Virus record (IMG/VR): IMGVR_UViG_3300047321_000222
Coordinates: 1-50,781 of that record
Reading direction: 5' to 3' (one strand)
Source of the DNA: a virus
DNA: 50,781 nt
Below the pieces are notes generated by a model that was not told the DNA's origin, did not search any database, and was given only the letters and a program-made list of their open reading frames with translations. Positions within the stretch are counted from its first letter, which is position 1; the number at the start of each line of letters is the position of its first letter. Shown piece by piece: positions 1 to 7,043 of the stretch. Made by a program: the position numbers and the translations under genes.

Positions 1-127
1 CAGGGGGAGGTATTCGTCCGTCGATTACGTCGTGACAGTAATGATCGGCCCATGCTCCCTGCAGCGAAGAAGGCTTGATACCGACTCCGCACGTACCCGC
101 CAGCCGGTAGTGGGCGAGCACGGTCGT
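1..127. repeat. Terminal direct repeat, left copy (circular join)
   Basis: These 127 bases are identical to the last 127 bases of the window (50655-50781). The YbcO-like gene reads without interruption from 211 down to 1 and on to 50654-50563, so the two ends are one place in the molecule. The length of exactly 127 fits the overlap of a k=127 de Bruijn assembly rather than a biological terminal repeat. The unique circle is about 50,654 bp. Confidence 0.95.
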
Positions 128-211
128 TTCGGTGTTGTTCGGGCAGCCTGGGAGCCTAACTTGGCAATCACGGCCCCGGGCCGCCTTGGTGATCTTGTCC
201 TGCTTGCTCAT
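1..211 (-). CDS. YbcO/DUF1364-like nuclease, 5' part of a gene that crosses the circular join
   Basis: The ATG is at 211 behind a strong Shine-Dalgarno (AAGGAGG) and overlaps the stop of the upstream 111-aa gene (ATGA). Joined across the ends, the protein is 100 aa. It carries the conserved pattern GRDCQVRLPGC near residues 13-23, TVLAHYRLAGTCGVG near 30-44, and CHD near 59-61, which is characteristic of DUF1364 (E. coli YbcO), small zinc-binding HNH-like nucleases of lambdoid nin-type regions. Role in the phage is inferred as DNA processing during replication or recombination. The remaining codons are at 50563-50654. Confidence 0.85.
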   Translation of the reverse strand, partial: MSKQDKITKAARGRDCQVRLPGCPNNTETTVLAHYRLAGTCGVGIKPSSLQGAWADHYCHDVIDGRIPPP

Positions 212-543
212 GACTCGGCCTCCTTGCGAGGGAATACCGTCCAATTGCCTATGCCATTCCAGACGCCGGAGCCGCCCATGTGATTTATCGAACCCGGGCG
301 AGCGCCCAGCGACACCGAGAAGAACCCCCACCAGACCCGCGGCGCATAGATCCATGATGGGAATTTTTGCCCCTTGAAGCCGTGAACCTTTCCGCAGGCC
401 CAGCAGAACCGAGTAAACGATGCCGCGGCGATGGCCGTGTAGATCAGGCCGCCGCACACCCTGGCCAGCCCCCAGACGAGCCAGGCGTTAAAGACAATGC
501 CGCACCCAACAACCCACCAAACAAACCAGTTAACCTCGTTCAT
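208..543 (-). CDS. Hypothetical membrane protein, 111 aa
   Basis: Starts at ATG 543 with GGGAG eight bases upstream, and ends by overlapping the start of the YbcO-like gene. Residues about 5-47 are strongly hydrophobic and tryptophan-rich and look like two membrane-spanning segments; the C-terminal half is soluble, with many Gly and Trp. It overlaps the 171-aa gene upstream by a few bases, so it is one link in a tightly coupled minus-strand operon. I do not recognise a family. Confidence 0.7.
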   Translation of the reverse strand: MNEVNWFVWWVVGCGIVFNAWLVWGLARVCGGLIYTAIAAASFTRFCWACGKVHGFKGQKFPSWIYAPRVWWGFFSVSLGARPGSINHMGGSGVWNGIGNWTVFPRKEAES

Positions 544-1055
544 GCTGTCTCCCTGAATCCTTCAAATTCCGCCATTTCGGTCAATCGCTCAGGCGTGAGC
601 GTCGGCCAGTCCTTCAGCACCAGGTAACCGCAGACCTTCGCCCAGAAGTCCTGGAACACTTCCTCGCCCATCGAGTCGTAGGACAGGCTCTGCGGGCGCT
701 TGATGATCAGCGAGCCGATGCCGGGAACCTCGAGCAGGTCTTCCTCGCAGTAGATTCCAGACTCGGTTTGCAGCGCCTTGATGGCCGCGTGCGACTGCTT
801 TCCGCTGAATCGGTCGATGTTCTGCGCTAGGATCTTGCCCAACCCATGAACAAGTGCGTTGTATCGGGGGTTCCTGGGCTGTTTAAGCTCGGCCCGAACC
901 TTGGCGTTAAACTTGTAACCCTTCTCTCGCAAGATCGACTGATCAGCATCTGAGGCCGGCACGAACGCCGCGACCTGATTGCCCGTCGCCGGGTCGATCA
1001 TCTTCCTGAGCATCAGGTAGACCGGCATAGGCTTTGGCTTGGGTGCGCTAGCCAT
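540..1055 (-). CDS. DUF1367-like phage protein, 171 aa
   Basis: I chose ATG 1055 over the longer TTG start at 1073 because the preceding 36-aa gene stops in overlap with this ATG. The protein has a basic proline-rich N-terminus, the stretch RNPRYNALVHGLG near residues 60-72, and the pattern PQSLSYDSMGEEVFQDFW near 124-141. These resemble the RNP-x-FHRKFFALL and PRSIAFARMDDVEF blocks of DUF1367 proteins found beside recombination genes in lambdoid phages. The match is by memory and distant; function unknown. Confidence 0.5.
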   Translation of the reverse strand: MASAPKPKPMPVYLMLRKMIDPATGNQVAAFVPASDADQSILREKGYKFNAKVRAELKQPRNPRYNALVHGLGKILAQNIDRFSGKQSHAAIKALQTESGIYCEEDLLEVPGIGSLIIKRPQSLSYDSMGEEVFQDFWAKVCGYLVLKDWPTLTPERLTEMAEFEGFRETA

Positions 1056-1158
1056 GCCTGAACGCCTCGTCAAACTTGCGCTTTTGGCGCAGAGCCCGGC
1101 CGATCAGATGGCCGAGCGGGAGCTGGATTGCCAGCCAGATAGCGAGGGAAATCATCAT
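1048..1158 (-). CDS. Small single-span membrane protein, 36 aa
   Basis: Begins at tandem ATG codons at 1158/1155 that overlap the stop of the 76-aa gene, and ends with a TAG overlapping the ATG of the 171-aa gene, so it is translationally coupled on both sides. The sequence has one membrane segment (ISLAIWLAIQLPLGHLIG) followed by a basic tail (RALRQKRKFDEAF). Similar tiny membrane proteins are common in Pseudomonas phages. Function unknown. Confidence 0.65.
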   Translation of the reverse strand: MMISLAIWLAIQLPLGHLIGRALRQKRKFDEAFRHG

Positions 1159-1385
1159 TTCTTGATCACCTTCCCAAAGCTGTAGCCTTTCCAGGCGCGG
1201 GCTTGGTACTTGCGCAGCTTCTTGATGCGGGCCTGTACAACCGGGCGCCGCTTGGCGTTCTGGATCACCTTGTTGAATGGTGTGCAGAGGCCGGTGACCT
1301 GCTTGCGAAGCACCTTCACATGCCGAGTCTTTTTAATCGCCGAGTGGTACTCGATGAGGATGGTGTCCTTGTACTCAGTTTTCAT
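1155..1385 (-). CDS. Hypothetical basic protein, 76 aa
   Basis: ATG at 1385, overlapping the end of the 432-aa gene. Very rich in Lys and Arg, especially in the C-terminal half (KRRPVVQARIKKLRKYQARAWKGY), which suggests nucleic-acid contact. No family recognised. It belongs to the same minus-strand operon. Confidence 0.65.
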   Translation of the reverse strand: MKTEYKDTILIEYHSAIKKTRHVKVLRKQVTGLCTPFNKVIQNAKRRPVVQARIKKLRKYQARAWKGYSFGKVIKK

Positions 1386-2680
1386 TGGTTGCCACCCTTC
1401 GCAGCCTGATCCCGGTCATAGTCCTGATCGCCGCGCTCAACGCATACACCGTGGCAGTAGGGCTGATCGCATTCGATGCAGGTCTTGGGCTTGGCGGGCT
1501 CTACGCTGTCTTGTGGAGCGTCATCACCAAGGTCAAGCAGGCGCCGCTTTTCTTCATCGCTCATCTTGGTAATGATGGCGATTATCTCGATGCACTTATC
1601 CCAAGGAATCGGCTGGCAATGGTCGTTTACCCATTTGTTGATCAGCTTGGTGGCGATCCCGCTTTCAGCCTCGCTTTGCTCCAGCTCTTCTAGGCGGGCG
1701 TCCCGCTCGGCCAGCCTCTTCTCCAGATCCTGGCTCAAGTCGAAGAACGAGCGGCGCGATTGTTCGGTGTTGGCAAGCTGGGCGCGAAGGGTGTCGCTAT
1801 CAGCGTTTCGCTCAAGAGCATTGGCCAGTAATTGCTTTGTGAGACCTGTGAAATAGCTGACTTCGGAAGTGAGCCGCTCAATCTCTGAATACTCACCGTG
1901 AGCACGCGACTCACCGTCCGCACCGTGAGTACCATTATCACCAAACTTCACAGCCAGCGCTTCACGGAACTGCTCGACGTAATGCTCGACTGAGCGCGCC
2001 GGGAACTTGCTCAGCAGGCACTCATCGTCGATAGGTGCTCCTGCATCCTCCGGCTCATCGCTCGGCTCGCCTGGCACCATGAAGAACTCGCGCTCAACGG
2101 CTTCCAGGTAATCGGAAAACCGCTTGATGTTCTCGAAGTTGACCAGCAGGACCGACACAGGATGGCTATGGTGCAGGCCGATCACGTCATAGACCCTGGC
2201 AAGATCGCCAGTTACTTGTCCGGGACCATCCCACTCCAGCACGCAGGGGATGGTCAGGTGGGCGGCGGGTTGTGGCATCGCGCACTTGCCATTCGGGCAA
2301 TGACCTTCCACTTCGGCGCCGGACTGGATCGCGTACTCGCAGCGGCCGTCGTTGCGGCAGATATTCTTTTCGGCCGGCGGCATAGCATTAGCTTGGCCGT
2401 CTTTCCAAGCCGAACCCAGCGACTGGATCGCGTAGCTGCTCATTTCGCCCGGGAAGCGCTCATCGCGGAACTTGGCGAACGCTTGCTGATCGCTCGGCGT
2501 CCAGTTTTCCAGCAGGCTTTCAACCGATGGCGGCACCGGTGCGGCGGCGATAGCTGCATTGAGTGCAGATCGAATACCGATCAGGCCTCCGCGAGACGTC
2601 ACGGTCACCCGGTCAAAGAACGCGGTCGCCATGTTCTCGTCGGATTCAGCCGGTACAAATTTCCATTCTGTAGCGCTCAT
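1382..2680 (-). CDS. Hypothetical protein with coiled coil and cysteine clusters, 432 aa
   Basis: ATG at 2680 overlapping the HTH gene upstream. The middle has a Cys-rich insert (CRNDGRCEY followed by a CPNGKC near residues 107-132). Residues about 285-345 are a heptad-like charged coiled coil, and the C-terminus has CIECDQPYCHGVC, likely a metal site. The segment around 253-268 (DNGTHGADGESRAHGEYSEI) is encoded by a run of CTCACCGTG repeats that match the partition-site motif beside parA. I cannot assign a function; a modular, recombination-built protein is likely. Confidence 0.75.
   Translation of the reverse strand: MSATEWKFVPAESDENMATAFFDRVTVTSRGGLIGIRSALNAAIAAAPVPPSVESLLENWTPSDQQAFAKFRDERFPGEMSSYAIQSLGSAWKDGQANAMPPAEKNICRNDGRCEYAIQSGAEVEGHCPNGKCAMPQPAAHLTIPCVLEWDGPGQVTGDLARVYDVIGLHHSHPVSVLLVNFENIKRFSDYLEAVEREFFMVPGEPSDEPEDAGAPIDDECLLSKFPARSVEHYVEQFREALAVKFGDNGTHGADGESRAHGEYSEIERLTSEVSYFTGLTKQLLANALERNADSDTLRAQLANTEQSRRSFFDLSQDLEKRLAERDARLEELEQSEAESGIATKLINKWVNDHCQPIPWDKCIEIIAIITKMSDEEKRRLLDLGDDAPQDSVEPAKPKTCIECDQPYCHGVCVERGDQDYDRDQAAKGGNQ
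1890..1931. repeat. Intragenic cluster of TACTCACCGTG-type repeats (possible second centromere-like site)
   Basis: Within 42 bp there are TACTCACCGTG (1890-1900), GACTCACCGTC (1908-1918) and CACCGTGAGTA (1921-1931), in alternating orientation. The same words flank parA and its ribbon-helix-helix partner 1.3-2.2 kb away. They lie inside the 432-aa coding region. Binding by the partition protein is inference. Confidence 0.6.
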
Positions 2681-2886
2681 TTCGACACCCCGTATTTAAC
2701 AAGACACTCCAGCGCGTACTGCGCCGGGTAGGACCACTTGATCTTGCCGCCGAGCCAGTCGCCGATAGTTCGGTGACCGACGCCCAATGCCGCGGCTGCT
2801 TCCTTCTGCGTCATCCCGGTTGATTCGATCAGCTGCCTGATGTGTGCCGGGTCACTGCTTAACTTGCTTGGGTCCAGCTTCATCAT
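2677..2886 (-). CDS. Small helix-turn-helix DNA-binding protein, 69 aa
   Basis: Tandem ATG codons at 2886/2883 overlap the stop of the 89-aa gene. Residues about 24-45 (GMTQKEAAAALGVGHRTIGDWL) form a classic XRE-like helix-turn-helix: two helices with the AAALGV turn. The protein is only one domain and has no dimerisation or cleavage domain, so it is not a lambda CI type. It could be a repressor or activator of this operon; the cognate site is not known. Confidence 0.8.
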   Translation of the reverse strand: MMKLDPSKLSSDPAHIRQLIESTGMTQKEAAAALGVGHRTIGDWLGGKIKWSYPAQYALECLVKYGVSK

Positions 2887-3152
2887 TGCCCCTCGGGCCA
2901 ATTGTTTTTGATTCGTTCTTTGGCGTACGGGCTGAGCCGGCTGTAGGCGTTGACGGTGCGGCAACCGGGCATAGTTCCTTCCAGCTCGACACAAGCCCGG
3001 ATATCGCACTGCCTGGAGCAGACGAATCCACCGTAATGGCACTTCTTCGCCTCTTTGCCCGTATCCAGGCTGTAGGCGTTTCCGCCCTTGTAGTACGGCT
3101 GGCCGCGCAGCTGAGCTCGGCACCCTCGGCAAACTGCAGTTTCTTCACTCAT
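2883..3152 (-). CDS. Zinc-ribbon-like hypothetical protein, 89 aa, first gene of the leftward nin-type operon
   Basis: ATG at 3152. Cysteines come in pairs: CRGC at 8-11, then CHYGGFVCSRQCDIRAC around 38-54, and one more near 63; a treble-clef or zinc-ribbon fold is likely. It is the promoter-proximal gene of the block that continues through position 1 to Q. Function not recognised. Confidence 0.7.
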   Translation of the reverse strand: MSEETAVCRGCRAQLRGQPYYKGGNAYSLDTGKEAKKCHYGGFVCSRQCDIRACVELEGTMPGCRTVNAYSRLSPYAKERIKNNWPEGQ

Positions 3153-3172
3153 GCCTAATCACCCCTGATGCG

Positions 3173-3199
3173 GTCCCTTTCTGGTCCCTCTGGAGAGAC
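3173..3199. promoter_or_regulatory. GTCCCT-N4-AGAGAC operator plus half-site, between the divergent parA and nin-type operons
   Basis: The palindrome GTCCCT CTGG AGAGAC is at 3184-3199, with an extra GTCCCT half-site at 3173-3178. It lies just downstream of the -10 of the minus-strand promoter at 3198-3225, so a bound protein would block both the leftward operon and possibly parA. Confidence 0.65.
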
Positions 3200-3225
3200 T
3201 ATATGCGATGCCCGCGAATATGCAA
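3198..3225 (-). promoter_or_regulatory. Candidate minus-strand promoter of the nin-type operon
   Basis: On the minus strand: TTGCAT (complement of 3220-3225), a 16-bp spacer, and TATAGT (complement of 3198-3203). The predicted start is inside the adjacent GTCCCT-type operator. Read by eye only. Confidence 0.5.
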
Positions 3226-3252
3226 AGCGATTTCCGCACATTCGTATATCCT

Positions 3253-3287
3253 GTGAGTCAAATACTCACGATGGGCATAGTACTCAT
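3253..3287. repeat. Repeats overlapping the parA start (operator/centromere candidate)
   Basis: GTGAGTC (3253-3259), TACTCACG (3263-3270) and TACTCATG (3281-3288) are spaced through the parA leader, the last overlapping the probable parA ATG. The arrangement suits autorepression by the ribbon-helix-helix partner. Confidence 0.6.
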
Positions 3288-3894
3288 GAAGAAGATCGGG
3301 CTATGGACGCAGAAGGGCGGGGCTGGCAAGTCAACCAGCGCGGTCACCCTGGCCGGGGCGCTGGCTCAGAAACACCGCGTTGCCCTGATCGATACCGACC
3401 CGCAAGGCAGCATCGGCCGGTGGGCAGAGATTGCGAAACTGCCGGCCACGCTTGAGATATTCACCGCCGAGCGCCTGTCAGACCTGAAGGGGCTGGCGGG
3501 GTTTGACTACGCGGTGATCGACACAAAGGGGGAGTTGTCAGCAGAGGCGCTGCCCTACCTGGACATGGCGCTGTTGCCGTGCGCTCCGAGCATGTTCGAC
3601 ATCTGGGCCGCCGCCGACTCCATCGAGCTGATGAAGGCGCACCTGGCGCACCGGCCGGAGTTCATCGCTGCGCTGTACGTCAATCGACTGGATCAGAACA
3701 CGCTGCTCGGTCGGGACATCGCCGAGGCGCTGAACGGCTACGGCCTGCCCGTGCTCAGCGTGCCCCTGCGCGACAGGATCGGATACCCGACAGCCATCGC
3801 CAGAGGGAAAACCCCAACGAGAAGCGGCGACAGCGAGATACGCCTGGAGTCGCTGCGTTTTGCCGAAGCCGTCAAGAAACTATTGGAGGCCTGA
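3286..3894 (+). CDS. parA: ParA-family partition ATPase
   Basis: A 202-aa protein from ATG 3286 (a longer form from ATG 3271 is possible; repeats overlap both). It has the deviant Walker A motif KGGAGKST at 10-17 with the signature lysine, the A' box DTDPQGS at 36-42 and Walker B VIDTKG at 77-82. The short N-terminus without a helix-turn-helix places it with type Ib ParA/ParF proteins, which work with a small ribbon-helix-helix protein rather than a large ParB. The next gene, three bases downstream, is exactly such a protein. The cassette is on the opposite strand from all neighbouring genes, suggesting insertion as a unit. It would stabilise the genome as a plasmid prophage. Confidence 0.9.
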   Translation: MKKIGLWTQKGGAGKSTSAVTLAGALAQKHRVALIDTDPQGSIGRWAEIAKLPATLEIFTAERLSDLKGLAGFDYAVIDTKGELSAEALPYLDMALLPCAPSMFDIWAAADSIELMKAHLAHRPEFIAALYVNRLDQNTLLGRDIAEALNGYGLPVLSVPLRDRIGYPTAIARGKTPTRSGDSEIRLESLRFAEAVKKLLEA

Positions 3895-3896
3895 TC

Positions 3897-4115
3897 ATGA
3901 AACTACTCACCACAGCACCCAGCAAGGTAGCCGACAGGGCGCCGAAGATCCTGGCCCAGGCCAGCAAGCCAGTCGCCGAAGAGAAGCGCCTGAACGTGCG
4001 CCTCGATGCGGAGAAACACGAACGGTTCCGCCGGGCCTGCCTGCGCAACGAGTCGGACATGACGACGGTGATTCAGGATTTTATCGACCAGTATGTCGCG
4101 AAGTACTCACGGTGA
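3897..4115 (+). CDS. Ribbon-helix-helix partition partner (ParG/ParB-like), 72 aa
   Basis: ATG 3897 with GGAGG ten bases upstream. The N-terminal 30 residues are flexible and basic, as in ParG proteins that stimulate the ParF ATPase. Residues about 31-36 (RLNVRL) form the beta strand that inserts in the major groove, followed by two helices (DAEKHERFRRACLRNES and MTTVIQDFIDQYVAKY). It should bind the TACTCAC repeats directly upstream of parA and immediately downstream of its own stop. The family call rests on pattern and context. Confidence 0.85.
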   Translation: MKLLTTAPSKVADRAPKILAQASKPVAEEKRLNVRLDAEKHERFRRACLRNESDMTTVIQDFIDQYVAKYSR

Positions 4116-4170
4116 AGATTGGGCGCGCCGTGAGTATCGTGCTCACGGTGCGCGCCGTACTCACTGAGTC
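4104..4170. repeat. Centromere-like repeat cluster downstream of the partition genes
   Basis: In 67 bp there are TACTCACGGTG (4104-4114), CCGTGAGTA (4128-4136), TGCTCACGGTG (4140-4150) and TACTCAC followed by TGAGTC (4158-4170), in alternating orientation about 22-27 bp apart. GCGCGCCGT also occurs twice between them. The array starts inside the last codons of the ribbon-helix-helix gene and ends in the stop of the opposing gene. It has the look of a parS/parC site. Confidence 0.75.
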
Positions 4171-4631
4171 GCCACGCCTGCCAGGCTCAACGCCTCGTCG
4201 ATAGCATCAGAAACTGAGTCAGCCAAGCACTCATGGTTGCTCGGGTAATCGACCTCGTTTCCTTCTGGATCGATCAGTTCGGCATTACCTGCATCCTTCT
4301 CGATGCGGATCAGGATTTCCCAGCCTTCTGGCAGCTCGCCCGCACCACGCTGAACTTGCTTGTGAAACTCGGCTTCCCTGCTCAGACCATCGATATCGAC
4401 ATGCTCAATCGTCGCCTCGTCGATGAACTCGGAACATTCTGCGTATTTTGCCTTCCACTCCTCGATCTCCGCGAGCAGACCCAGGACTACCTCCGGGCTC
4501 GCAGCGTCAGCGAACTCCGTTTCTGCTTTGTGCCAGGCCTCGGCGCATTCGTCACCACCATGTCGGCACAGGTCCGCATAGGTGCTTTCGACCGCCTCGC
4601 AAAATTGCTTCAACTTTGAATTATCATTCAT
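4161..4631 (-). CDS. Hypothetical acidic protein, 156 aa
   Basis: Start chosen at ATG 4631 (MNDNSKLKQF), behind AGGGG; further-upstream in-frame sequence looks non-coding. Acidic overall, with a likely coiled coil at 40-95. No recognised family. Last gene of the leftward cro-O-P block, ending against the partition cassette. Confidence 0.65.
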   Translation of the reverse strand: MNDNSKLKQFCEAVESTYADLCRHGGDECAEAWHKAETEFADAASPEVVLGLLAEIEEWKAKYAECSEFIDEATIEHVDIDGLSREAEFHKQVQRGAGELPEGWEILIRIEKDAGNAELIDPEGNEVDYPSNHECLADSVSDAIDEALSLAGVATQ

Positions 4632-4731
4632 CCCATCAACCCCTATATCCCGTTGATCCTGCCTGACATCGCGCCAGGCAGGTTCTATTCCGTTTTGCGA
4701 GCAATCCCCGCGATGGCTTATCCACACGGGA

Positions 4732-4899
4732 TTAGGCGCGCTTGTGCTCGACGTGGTTCGCTCGTTTTTGGCTGCCATCAGGGAAAACGATGCGCCGGTC
4801 TGCGCCCTTGGTCAGGCGGACTACTTCGACGCTGGCAGTGACAACCTTGAAGCCGTCAGCGACGAGCTGGTTGACGGTGGCGCGCTGGGTGTTGGTCAT
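4732..4899 (-). CDS. Hypothetical small protein, 55 aa
   Basis: ATG 4899 overlaps the stop of the 116-aa gene (ATGA). Short mixed alpha/beta protein (MTNTQRATVNQLVADGFKVV at the start) with a basic C-terminus. Function unknown. Confidence 0.6.
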   Translation of the reverse strand: MTNTQRATVNQLVADGFKVVTASVEVVRLTKGADRRIVFPDGSQKRANHVEHKRA

Positions 4900-5246
4900 T
4901 TCTTCACCTCGCCAAAATATCCAGTCTTGTCTCGCCAGAGCGCAAGGGCCTGCTCGTATGTATCGCCAACGCATGACGCGAACTTGCCATTCGCGACCCC
5001 CTCGACCTGGTAGTGCTGGAAGTGGACGGACCAGGTCACAACGATAACGACGGCGCTCATTGGGTCGCCGCTCGCCTTCCAATAGGATGTTCCGCTGCAT
5101 TCGACCAAGCCCTTTCGCTTCAGGCGCTGCAATGCCTGCTTGACTGGCCCTGGCTCGCCGCCGAATTGCCCGCACATTGCCCAAGCTGTCGAGCCTTCGA
5201 TTGTGCGCAGGTAGTCGAGAACCTTCTGGTCAAGTGGGTTGCTCAT
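4896..5246 (-). CDS. Hypothetical protein with winged-helix-like N-terminus, 116 aa
   Basis: Start at ATG 5246 (MSNPLDQKVLDYLRTIEGST), overlapping the previous stop. Residues 5-60 look like a winged helix (QALQRLKRKGLVECSGTSYW reads as recognition helix plus wing). The C-terminal half (residues 65-116) contains GKFASCVGDTYEQALALWRD. Possibly DNA binding; no specific family recognised. Confidence 0.6.
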   Translation of the reverse strand: MSNPLDQKVLDYLRTIEGSTAWAMCGQFGGEPGPVKQALQRLKRKGLVECSGTSYWKASGDPMSAVVIVVTWSVHFQHYQVEGVANGKFASCVGDTYEQALALWRDKTGYFGEVKK

Positions 5247-5539
5247 GGCTTCACCTTCACGCCAGCCGCCAATATCGAAAGCTTGGTCAGATTGATCCCG
5301 CCTCGCATGAACTCGCACTCAGATGAATCGCAAGCCCAGTCCTTGTTGATTATTTTCGGCAGCTCAATCACCAGCGCTGCGCGGGACGCCTGCCAAACCT
5401 CCCAGCGGTCCTGGATCTTGTCCAGCGGATAGGTATTTGTCTTCGCGTCATACATCAGCCAAACCGGATCTGTCTGCGGGCCTTGGTCGGCATCACATTC
5501 CCATGCTTCAAAAGCTTCGCGCATCTTGTCGTTGCTCAT
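5243..5539 (-). CDS. Hypothetical protein, 98 aa
   Basis: ATG 5539, ATGA overlap with the P-like gene. The pattern MREAFEAWECD ... WEVWQASRAALVIELP is a frequent motif of small phage early proteins found across Pseudomonas and enteric phages. Function unknown. Confidence 0.65.
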   Translation of the reverse strand: MSNDKMREAFEAWECDADQGPQTDPVWLMYDAKTNTYPLDKIQDRWEVWQASRAALVIELPKIINKDWACDSSECEFMRGGINLTKLSILAAGVKVKP

Positions 5540-6270
5540 GCCGTCACTCCCTTGTCGCGCTTGATGTTCATCTTTGCCAGCAGCTGTGCGCGTGCGTCCG
5601 CCCCAGTCGTTGGTATGCCCTGCGCTTCCCGGATTCGTGCGTGGCGTTGCTCGGCGTAGTCGTTGGCCAGCTCCTGGTCCGACTTCTGGCTGTCGTGACC
5701 GATTCCGGTCAGGATCTCCCCACTAAGCGGCTGGCCAGCTTTGGCTCGGCGCAATATCACCTCGTAGCTGCGATCAAAGCGTTCGCGCAGACCCTTGTTG
5801 TCCTGCTTGGAGGCGCGAAGATCGAACAGTCCGGTGGCATTGGCGGCCAGTCGCACGGCCTCATGGCTGTAGGTGCCCATTAGCGCCTCAAGCCACGCAT
5901 CCGCTACGTCGGGCATGCCGAAGCTCGCCGGTCCTGGCGTGCACCATCCAATGAACTGACCAATGCTCGGGGCGAATGGTGACCCGCTTCGACGGCATTC
6001 CTCGACCCCATAGCGCACTTGATCCAGGTCGCTGATACCGGCATCCATGAACCCTTTGGTCCAACTCCGCTTTGCAGACGACAGCGCCTTGTCATCGGGC
6101 CAGGCCTGTTTCCATGCCGGGAAGATCGCCTGCAATTGGCGGAAAATCTTCTCGACGATTTCCCCAGTCTGGTCGTCCACCACGCCCAGCGGCTGGGTAG
6201 CCACGGGCAACGGCTGCTTGACGCGAAGCTGACGCGCAGCAGTTGGGATTAGCTGAGTGACGTTTTTCAT
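5536..6270 (-). CDS. Replication protein P-like helicase loader
   Basis: 244 aa, close to the 233 aa of lambda P. It lies directly after the O-like gene with a four-base overlap. The central region IFPAWKQAWPDDKALSSAKR near 49-68 and GISDLDQVRYGVEECRR near 78-94, followed by PFAPSIGQFIGWC, is the typical pattern of phage P / replication-initiation helper proteins that recruit the host DnaB helicase. I infer it delivers DnaB to the origin inside the O gene. Confidence 0.8.
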   Translation of the reverse strand: MKNVTQLIPTAARQLRVKQPLPVATQPLGVVDDQTGEIVEKIFRQLQAIFPAWKQAWPDDKALSSAKRSWTKGFMDAGISDLDQVRYGVEECRRSGSPFAPSIGQFIGWCTPGPASFGMPDVADAWLEALMGTYSHEAVRLAANATGLFDLRASKQDNKGLRERFDRSYEVILRRAKAGQPLSGEILTGIGHDSQKSDQELANDYAEQRHARIREAQGIPTTGADARAQLLAKMNIKRDKGVTA

Positions 6271-7043
6271 AGGTCATCACTCGTGTCAGTTCGCCAGGAT
6301 TCGTCGTAGAAGTCAGGCCCGGACGACTTCGGCTTCGCAGACGGTTGATCAGCGGCAGGCGTTACCTCGTCCTCCCAGCGCTTGGCATTCAGCCAGGTCG
6401 CAGGGTGCGGGATGAACTGGCCTTCGTCCTTGGTCCAGTCGACCGACAGCTTGTGAGTAAGTACCGCAGAGACGATTCGCTCAGCAAGAGCGTGATCAGG
6501 TTTGATCTTCGCCCAAGCCTTCTCGGCGGCACCCTTCGCTTTTTTGTTTGGATAGGCTGACCAGAACAACGAGAACGCGTCGGCCGGCTTTTCGGCCAAA
6601 GAGCTTTTATTCTCTGTTGTATTCTCTGTTGTATTCTCTGTAGGAACGAAACCCCCATTGGTTCCTCCCCCATCTCCCCTTTGGTCATTTGGGGGAATCA
6701 CCTTAGGTGGTTTGCCCGAATTACCGTCTTCCATCATCTGATTGAAGAGGTCTAGATCAAGCTTGAAGTAGATTCTGTGCTCAAGCCGCTTGTGGGTTTC
6801 CTTCAGCAAACCGGTCTCAACCAGGCGCTTTCTTGCAGTGATCTGCTCCTTGTAGGAGAGCCCAGTTTCTTCCGTAAGGTCTTCTGAACTCTTGTAGATG
6901 CCGAGTTCGGATTGCTCCTTATCGGTCCAGTACAGGAGCTGGCAGAACAGTAGGCAGGCGTTCACGCCGCCAACTCTCTTTGCGAGTTTCGGGTAGTAGG
7001 CAACTGGACGGCCAAGGTCCAGCATCAGGTCGGTGGCCCTCAC
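6267..7043 (-). CDS. Replication initiator O-like protein
   Basis: 258 aa from GTG 7043, which overlaps the stop of the antirepressor gene and follows GGAGG at good spacing. The N-terminal half (residues about 10-95) is a winged-helix DNA-binding domain (EDLTEETGLSYKEQITARKR helix-turn-helix). A low-complexity Thr-Glu-Asn linker (TENTTENTTEN) follows, then a C-terminal domain (FSLFWSAYPNKKAKGAAEKAW) usual in phage O-type replication proteins. The linker is encoded by tandem 12-bp repeats, as in lambda where the origin lies inside O. Confidence 0.8.
   Translation of the reverse strand: MRATDLMLDLGRPVAYYPKLAKRVGGVNACLLFCQLLYWTDKEQSELGIYKSSEDLTEETGLSYKEQITARKRLVETGLLKETHKRLEHRIYFKLDLDLFNQMMEDGNSGKPPKVIPPNDQRGDGGGTNGGFVPTENTTENTTENKSSLAEKPADAFSLFWSAYPNKKAKGAAEKAWAKIKPDHALAERIVSAVLTHKLSVDWTKDEGQFIPHPATWLNAKRWEDEVTPAADQPSAKPKSSGPDFYDESWRTDTSDDL
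6608..6643. repeat. Tandem 12-bp repeats in the O-like gene, probable replication origin
   Basis: The unit TATTCTCTGTTG repeats two full times and then two-thirds more (6608-6619, 6620-6631, 6632-6641). A pyrimidine/purine-skewed stretch follows at about 6650-6700. In lambda and relatives the O-binding iterons sit in the middle of O, so this is the best origin candidate. Confidence 0.65.
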
